NCBI GenBank assembly: GCA_039707655.1
Contig: CM077667.1
Span: 62,711,628 to 62,775,627 of the forward strand
Length of the DNA: 64,000 nt
Direction of reading: 5' to 3'
DNA from: Elymus sibiricus
Taxonomy: Eukaryota > Streptophyta > Magnoliopsida > Poales > Poaceae
Shown: positions 58,571-64,000 of the stretch, piece by piece
Layout of the letters: each line of letters opens with the position of its first letter
Position numbering within the stretch: the stretch's first letter is position 1
Position numbers and translations under genes: made by a program
Notes under the pieces: model-generated
Told to the model about the DNA's origin: nothing
The model's database searches: none
What the model saw: only the letters and a program-made list of their open reading frames with translations

Positions 58571-58717
58571 TAAAACACATTAGTTATACGGATATATAGA
58601 GAGAGATTTTAGAGTGTAGATTCACTCATTTTGCTTCATATGTAGTCCATAGTGGAAACTCTAAAAAGTCTTATATTTAGAAACGGAGGGAGTAAAACAC
58701 ATTAGTTATACGGATAT
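58571..58717. repeat. 25-bp direct repeats flanking a half Stowaway MITE
   Basis: TAAAACACATTAGTTATACG plus GATAT occurs exactly at 58571-58595 and 58693-58717. Between them lie 97 bp ending AAACGGAGGGAG, one half of a Stowaway MITE. Confidence 0.85.
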
Positions 58718-58984
58718 GCAACGCAAACTTCCCTTTTCCGGAAGATGCGCAGATATAAGTAGTAATTTGCAAGCAAACAAGTTCGACAATCAAGGCTGGT
58801 CCTATCAAAACAGTTCCCATGTCGCTGTTGTATGTTGACCGTTGAATTATTCAACACACGAAATCGGACCCTGTCTGCTTATCCCACACAACTCTTCCAC
58901 TCTGTTTAGCTGTCACAACACAGGAGCCCTATTGCAACTTTGCAGCTCAGACTCTGATCCAGCCTTGCAAGAATCATAACGCAA
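58718..58984 (+). promoter_or_regulatory. Proximal upstream region of the receptor kinase
   Basis: Contains GATATAAGTA at about 58750 as the only TATA-like candidate, and no other element boundary. The MITE debris ends 268 bp before the ATG. Confidence 0.35.
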
Positions 58985-60865
58985 ATGTCAGTCTCTTCAG
59001 CTCTCTTCTTCCTCCTCCAACTCCTCCTCCTTGCTGCCACCAGCGAGGCCACCACGTTTTACATCACCAACGGGTGCCCCTACACCATATGGCCGGCGGC
59101 TCTGCCGATCGGCGGCGGCATGCAGCTCGACCCAGGCAAGCAATGGACCCTCAACACGGGCTGCTCGTTCGACGGCAACGGCACCGGGACATGCCAGACG
59201 GGCGACTGCGGCGGCCAGCTCGCCTGCAAGGCCAATGGCCGGCCGCCCAACACCATCGCGGAGTTCGCGCTCGGCCGCCCCAGCAACCAGGATTTCTTCG
59301 ACATCTCCTTTGTTGAGGGCTTCAACGTGCCCATGGACTTCTTACCGGTACCGGCCAAGGGAGGGCCGGGGTGCGGCAAGGGGCCGCGCTGCGGAGCCAA
59401 CATAACGGCGCAGTGCCCGACCAGCCTGAAGGCGCCGGGGGGCTGTAACAGCCCCTGCACGGTGTTCAGGCAGGACAGGTACTGCTGTACCGGGAGCGCG
59501 GCAAACAACTGCAGCACCACGGACTACTCCGACTTCTTTAAGAAGATGTGCCCAGATGCCTACAGCTACCCCACGGATGATGCCACCAGCACTTTCAGTT
59601 GCCCGGCAGGCACCAACTACAAGGTAGTCTTTTGTCCCTTGGCCAATCAAGCAGTACCGCCAAGTCCTCTGCCTGCACCCCCGGCTGAGGTAACACCTAT
59701 TGGGCCAACAACCATGAAACCAAAATCCTCCACTGTTAGAACAATTGTTGCAATTTTAGCTCCAATAGGCGGCTTCATCTTTCTGTTCCTCGTCACTTTC
59801 TATTTTTGTAAACGAAGAACCCAACGACGGCGTGAGATGGAGGAAGAGGAAGAGGAAGAGTTTGAGGAGCTACAAGGAACCCCAATGAGGTTCACATTTC
59901 AACAGCTAAAAGCAGAAACCGAGCAGTTCGCAGACAAGCTCGGGGAAGGAGGATTTGGGTCTGTTTTCAAGGGGCAATTTGGTGATGAAAGAATTGCAGT
60001 AAAACGTTTGGATCGATCTGGTCAGGGCAAAAGAGAATTTTCGGCAGAGGTTCAGACAATTGGCAGCATTCATCATATTAACCTGGTGAGGTTGATTGGT
60101 TTCTGTGCAGAGAAATCCCATAGGCTCTTGGTATATGAGTACATGCCCAAAGGATCCTTGGACAAATGGATCTATTATCGACATGACAATGATGCACCTC
60201 CTCTAGATTGGAACACGCGGTGCAAGATTATCACTCACATAGCTAAGGGCCTCTCGTATCTTCATGAGGAGTGCACAAAACGAATTGCTCATTTGGATGT
60301 CAAACCACAAAACATCCTCTTAGATGACGACTTCAATGCTAAACTTTCTGATTTTGGACTATGCAAGCTCATAGACAGGGATATGAGCCAAGTGGTTACA
60401 AGAATGAGAGGCACGCCTGGATATTTAGCCCCTGAATGGTTGACATCACAGATCACGGAAAAGGCAGATATCTACAGCTTCGGCGTCGTGGTCATGGAAA
60501 TCATCAGCGGAAGAAAGAACCTTGACACTTCTCGGTCAGAAGAGAGCATCCATCTCATCACCCTATTGGAGGAAAAGGTAAAGAGTGATCGGCTGGTAGA
60601 TTTGATTGACAATAACAGCAACGACATGCAAGCACACACGCAAGATGTAATTCAGATGATGATGCTTGCAATGTGGTGCTTGCAGATTGATTGCAAAAAA
60701 AGGCCTAAAATGTCTGAGGTGGTAAAAGTATTGGAAGGTACCATGACTGCAGACCTCAACATAGAACATAACTTTGTTGTAACAACTCCAGGAAATTTTG
60801 GTAGCACAGGAAATGTGAGCTCTTCAGCTCCACCTCTAGCCTCAGATGTATCAGGCCCCAGGTGA
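58985..60865 (+). CDS. Thaumatin-domain receptor-like kinase (PR5K-like)
   Basis: An intact single-exon, 626-residue receptor kinase. Residues 1-22 are a signal peptide. 23-218 form a thaumatin-like (PR5) ectodomain with 16 cysteines (C31 to C217) and the family signature [16 protein letters not shown] (66-81). A Pro-rich stalk (222-248) follows, then a transmembrane helix (about 253-275), a basic stop and an unusual run of glutamates (286-295). The kinase domain is 317-588: GEGGFGSV loop (320-327), K340, E355, HLDVKPQN (436-443), DFG (456-458), APE (482-484). HLD replaces HRD, so it is a non-RD kinase, a type common among immune receptors. The kinase resembles the SD2-5/lectin-kinase group. 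AATAAA at 61134 could serve polyadenylation. The ligand is unknown; fungal cell-wall or self-glycan recognition is inference. Confidence 0.93.
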   Translation: MSVSSALFFLLQLLLLAATSEATTFYITNGCPYTIWPAALPIGGGMQLDPGKQWTLNTGCSFDGNGTGTCQTGDCGGQLACKANGRPPNTIAEFALGRPSNQDFFDISFVEGFNVPMDFLPVPAKGGPGCGKGPRCGANITAQCPTSLKAPGGCNSPCTVFRQDRYCCTGSAANNCSTTDYSDFFKKMCPDAYSYPTDDATSTFSCPAGTNYKVVFCPLANQAVPPSPLPAPPAEVTPIGPTTMKPKSSTVRTIVAILAPIGGFIFLFLVTFYFCKRRTQRRREMEEEEEEEFEELQGTPMRFTFQQLKAETEQFADKLGEGGFGSVFKGQFGDERIAVKRLDRSGQGKREFSAEVQTIGSIHHINLVRLIGFCAEKSHRLLVYEYMPKGSLDKWIYYRHDNDAPPLDWNTRCKIITHIAKGLSYLHEECTKRIAHLDVKPQNILLDDDFNAKLSDFGLCKLIDRDMSQVVTRMRGTPGYLAPEWLTSQITEKADIYSFGVVVMEIISGRKNLDTSRSEESIHLITLLEEKVKSDRLVDLIDNNSNDMQAHTQDVIQMMMLAMWCLQIDCKKRPKMSEVVKVLEGTMTADLNIEHNFVVTTPGNFGSTGNVSSSAPPLASDVSGPR

Positions 60866-61410
60866 AACAGAGACAATTATGACAAGGTAGCCAATTAGAT
60901 TGTGCGTAGGAGGTTCCTTATGGAAAAGAAAAGCCATGATCTGTTGTATTTTCTCAAGCTATTTTTATTCTTGAGTGGTGTACTGATGTTAACCTGCAGA
61001 ATATCTCAGTATTGCAAACCTTGTTCGGTCCACAACAGATGAACTCATTTTTATTCATTTGAGCTCCACCTCAAATCTGATTTGAGCCATCATGGCTGAA
61101 ATTACTAACAAGTTATAAATTTTCCATTGCTCCAATAAAAGCAGAGAAGTAAATTGGCAGTCCGAGGGACAAACTAATAAACACCGATCAGTTGGTTTGT
61201 TAGTTACCACAAGTGCCTTTATGTTCTGCAGCATTTCCACTGGGTTTTTATGACATTAGGTGTGGCCTGTTTTCCTCAAAAGGAGAAAAGGTAGCTCAAA
61301 CCTGCTGTAAGCTGTTATGAGGAAACTGTAAAATTCTACATGTATTGATATTGATAACCAAAAGTGTTGATAATTGATGAGATGTTTCTTTGTTCTTGCT
61401 TCCATTGACC

Positions 61411-61490
61411 GTGAGAGGATTTTGCTACATTTCAATACAAAGAATTCAGATTTTTAGCTTGCAAAGCTGTCAGTAGGAGGAGGAACTCAG
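61411..61490 (+). pseudogene. Tiny receptor-kinase relic downstream of the intact kinase
   Basis: Reads RILLHFN-like and SDF-LAKL residues, matching the ILHFDIKP...SDFGLAKL block of LRK10-like kinases. It then jumps to sequence similar to 11228-11250. It is the same kind of relic as at 11017. Confidence 0.55.
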
Positions 61491-61738
61491 TGTAACACCC
61501 TGCCTACCTCACAAGCGATGAGATTGCCGCCGGTGAGCTTTTTGTCAAAGAGAAGAAAGGATACAGGGAAACAGAGCAAGAGACAGGGGATTCAGTTTCT
61601 GTTCATTACCTCGTCTCCTCTTGCCGGTACAAGCCCAAGCACCCCTACACAATCTGTAAAAAGACTTAAGGCCCACACACAGTGGCCAACACACTAACAC
61701 CTTCAGGTTACATGGTGGCAACTACCAGGGGTATGACA
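61491..61738. repeat. 248-bp solo LTR
   Basis: Starts TGTAACACCCTGCCTACC and ends CAGGGGTATGACA, with an exact 5-bp duplication CTCAG at 61486-61490 and 61739-61743. The short length suits a Copia or TRIM-type element. The family is not identified. Confidence 0.85.
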
Positions 61739-61743
61739 CTCAG

Positions 61744-62339
61744 ATTGAAATTTAGCTTGCAGAGTTAAGGAATTAACAGTAAATTCCCTAGATTTGTCCA
61801 ATAACTACACACATATATCATTTTCATCAATTAAGGTCACAATGCCACACAGATCCTGGGTCTTGATCCATATTTCATGGGTTTCCCCTCATAAGGTTCT
61901 TCTAAACCTAACAGTAACCTAGCCTCTAATTATACAACAACAGATTAACCATCCTGTATGTATCATCTACCTCCAGAAAAACTTCTAATCGTATTTGACA
62001 CCGAGGGAGGTACAAAAATGACCACGTTTTCTGAACTTTGGAACAGTATATATCCTACAAGTCAGATGTAGTTCTATCATTTTTTTTCTTTTTTACTGTA
62101 TGGTAGATTTCTTATTTTCTGCTATAAGGTGGTATGTTAGCTTTCTTGCAGAGTTCAGATGTGAACAAGTGTTGGTATGCTAGCTTTCTTGCTGTAAGTT
62201 GTATAAATCATGAAGCAGATAAAGCAATGCCATTCATCAGATCATCCAGTAATTTGCAATGTAGGTGTGCCAGAAGTTGCTGCTCTTACTGTGAATTGCC
62301 ACGCATGTGAATTCTTTTTTTACTGAACCCCACTCGTAT
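61744..62339. other. Intergenic sequence, no gene seen
   Basis: ATCATCCAGTAATTT near 62239 also occurs (one change) near 21373 after the other kinase relic, hinting that downstream sequence of the two kinase loci is related. Confidence 0.4.
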
Positions 62340-62612
62340 GATTTATCCCCATCCTTGTGCTTCAGGCTGCACGCTTGTTCCCCGGCCCTGCTGAAGAACT
62401 GGTATGTGAGGTGAGCAGTTCATCATCAAACTGTTGCGCGAGTGATTGATTGACACGGGACTTACCTTTGTCGACGAGAGGAGGGGTGAGGCCGAAGACG
62501 ACGGCGGCGAGGCGGCCCCATCGCCCCCCTCCCCCTTCCGGAGGCCGTCGGTTAGGAACGGCGGGGCGGCGCGCGCCCCTGCAGATGGGACGCGGTAGAG
62601 AGATGTGACACT

Positions 62613-62643
<31 letters not shown>

Positions 62644-62830
62644 TGGCGACGAGCAATGGCGGCAGTGCATGCAAGACGAGAGGCGCGGTCCAGTTCGCCG
62701 GCGCCGCGGATGGGGCGCCGCCGGGCTAGTGCGGTTGGAGTTGGAGGAAGGTGATGAGCGAGCCCACCTTGCTCAGGCATGGACAGCCCAGTAGCCCAGT
62801 ACGCAGCTGAGCCCACCAAATGTGTGCATA
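62340..62830 (-). other. GC-rich possible 5' exon with donor site
   Basis: The minus strand has GC-rich, gene-leader-like sequence followed by GACAAAGGTAAGTCC near 62465-62480, a strong splice-donor match. Overlapping open frames are of low complexity (Pro runs from the G25 tract). It could be a first exon of a non-coding or lost gene. No protein domain recognised. Confidence 0.3.
62613..62637. repeat. G25 homopolymer
   Basis: Twenty-five consecutive G. The exact length in the source genome is uncertain because such runs are hard to sequence. Confidence 0.9.
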
Positions 62831-62883
62831 TGGAGTCTCTTTTTTTTTGTCTACAAAAAATGACGAGACCCCTGCGAGATCAC

Positions 62884-63943
62884 TAGTTAGCGAGTACACC
62901 TTTCAAAGATCACTTCCACCTCCCCAGTTTACGACAAGTGGCGCACTGCATGCGTGCCACTTGTCGCAACCTGAGAGTTTTCCCTTTTTTCGTAGATCCG
63001 TATTTTCAAAAAGTTTTATCTCCTAAACCGTGCATCCAAATCTCGAACCGTTTTCACCGTTGGGTTTCTCGCGTCGAGATCTTCAAAACTAGATCCCACG
63101 TTGATAGGTTTTGACGAACTTTTTTTTCACGAAAAAACCGGTGTGAAAAAATCGTGCTTTGCGCGATAGAAAAAAACAGAAAACGCGATTTTCCCTTTCC
63201 GAGAGGCACGGTCGTGCCTCTCGCGAAGGCAAAACCGTGCCTCTCGCGGAAGCAAAACCGTGTCTCTCACGGAAAAAAAGAAAGCAGAAACGCGTTTTTT
63301 TCCTTTTCCGAGAGGCACGGCCGTGCCTCTCGCGATAGCAAAACCGTGCCTCTCGCGGAAGCAAACTTGTGCCTCTCGCGAAAAAAAAGAAGAAAACACG
63401 TAATTTTTTTCCTTTCCGAGAGGCACGGCTGTGCCTCTCGCGAAGGCAAAACCGTGCCTCTCACGGAAGCAAAACCGTGTCTCTCACGGAAAAAAAAAAG
63501 AGCAGAAAACACGTTTTTTTCCTTTTCCGAGAGGCACGGCCCGTGCCTCTCGCGAAGGCAAAACCGTGCCTCTCGCGGAAGCAAAACCGTGTCTCTCGCA
63601 AAAAAAAAAAACACGCTTTTTTTTTCCTTTCCGAGAGACACGGTCGTGCCTCTCGCGATAGCAAAACCGTGCCTCTCGCAAAAAAAAGCGTTTTTTCGCG
63701 AAAAAATATATTTTTTTGAATTATTTTTTCGTCCAAAAGCTAAGGAAGACCGATGGAAAACCGGAACACCAAAAAAACCCAGAAAAAACACTCTAAAAAG
63801 CCGAAAACGCGTGCGAAAAAATAAAAAAATAAAATCCGAAAGGAACGCTCAATGCGCGACACGTGACGGCGGTTGAGAACGCGTCAAGTGACGGCGCGTG
63901 GAAGTGATCGCTGGGAGGCTCCCCAAGAGTACTCGCTAATTAG
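62884..63943. mobile_element. TIR element with internal palindromic tandem repeats
   Basis: Left CTAGTTAGCGAGTACACC, then GATCACTTCCAC, is mirrored at the right end by GTGGAAGTGATC and GTACTCGCTAATTAG. The inverted arms are about 60 bp and imperfect. Long arms suggest a Mutator-type MITE, but no clear target duplication is visible. The body is dominated by a 108-bp tandem array. Confidence 0.65.
63190..63690. repeat. About 108-bp tandem array with CGAGAGGCACGG palindromes, five units
   Basis: GAGAGGCACGG starts at 63201, 63310, 63418, 63529 and (one change) 63633, giving periods of 104-111 bp. Each unit has a 24-bp palindrome, two further GTGCCTCTCGCG copies and an A-rich spacer. Long open frames on both strands are artefacts of this repeat. 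Confidence 0.9.
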
Positions 63944-64000
63944 TTGCTCCCGACCTGGACTTGATAACAACACGGCCCATACTGAAGCGTCAGTTCCAAC

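Noticed and set aside
58985..60865. Classification as a thaumatin-only PR5 defence protein
   Set aside because: The frame continues without interruption through a membrane helix into a complete kinase domain.
63154..63876. 240-codon plus-strand frame and equally long minus-strand frames
   Set aside because: They are produced by the 108-bp tandem palindromic repeat and A runs; the peptide is a repeating low-complexity string with no domain.
1..64000. CRISPR array or bacterial operon
   Set aside because: The direct repeats seen are transposon tandem repeats or minisatellites without spacer structure, and gene content is plant nuclear.

Overview
This window looks like repeat-rich nuclear DNA of a Triticeae grass (wheat, Aegilops or barley type). 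The evidence is Gypsy LTR elements with a tRNA-Asp primer site, a CACTA transposon with grass-type TNP2 and TNP1/Ulp1 genes, plant LINEs, a Helitron, hAT, Harbinger, Mutator and Stowaway elements, and plant F-box and receptor-kinase genes. There is no sign of bacterial, viral or organellar organisation. Family-level repeat names are deliberately not asserted.

Layout. 1-1547: unassigned GC-rich sequence with a CA microsatellite. 1548-8766: complete non-autonomous LTR retrotransposon 'A' on the minus strand (5-bp target duplication GCCAC). 9066-10790: LINE and SINE-like remnants. 11017-21225: a decayed receptor-kinase gene split by a complete 9.8-kb CACTA element (11355-21189, target duplication AGT). 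21.9-25.5 kb: an inverted duplicate of an F-box locus with a broken F-box gene. 25559-28007: a LINE carrying an 838-bp hAT element. 28345-31614: a long-TIR element containing a damaged Copia element that itself carries a Harbinger MITE. 32111-33177: a hAT element. 33487-35018: a solo LTR. 35866-45482: a decayed Gypsy element interrupted by LTR element 'B' (36832-43877, target duplication GTGAT), a sister of A. 46.0-47.2 kb: DNA-transposon-like debris. 47743-48289: a Mutator-type MITE. 48654-49781: an intact F-box gene, with its duplicated downstream block to 51.7 kb. 52138-52310: a kinase C-terminal relic. 52535-53158: a Helitron. 53-58.7 kb: repeats and MITE debris. 58985-60865: an intact single-exon thaumatin-domain receptor kinase. 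61.4-64.0 kb: a kinase relic, a small solo LTR and a palindrome-rich TIR element.

Only two ordinary host genes look intact: the F-box gene and the thaumatin-like receptor kinase. Fragments of LRK10-like kinases lie beside both F-box copies and downstream of the intact kinase, so the pre-transposon locus was probably a small kinase/F-box cluster.

The most interesting observations are: (i) sister LTR elements A and B share leader and LTRs but carry unrelated single ORFs in the same slot; (ii) the CACTA element keeps a near-complete TNP1/Ulp1-protease gene, with two opposite frame breaks in A7 runs, plus a small spliced membrane-anchored ORF, while the catalytic part of TNP2 is deleted; (iii) the F-box locus exists as an inverted duplicate with one dead copy; (iv) the receptor kinase joins a 16-cysteine thaumatin ectodomain to a non-RD kinase. 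I did not find convincing evidence of a wholly new biological system.
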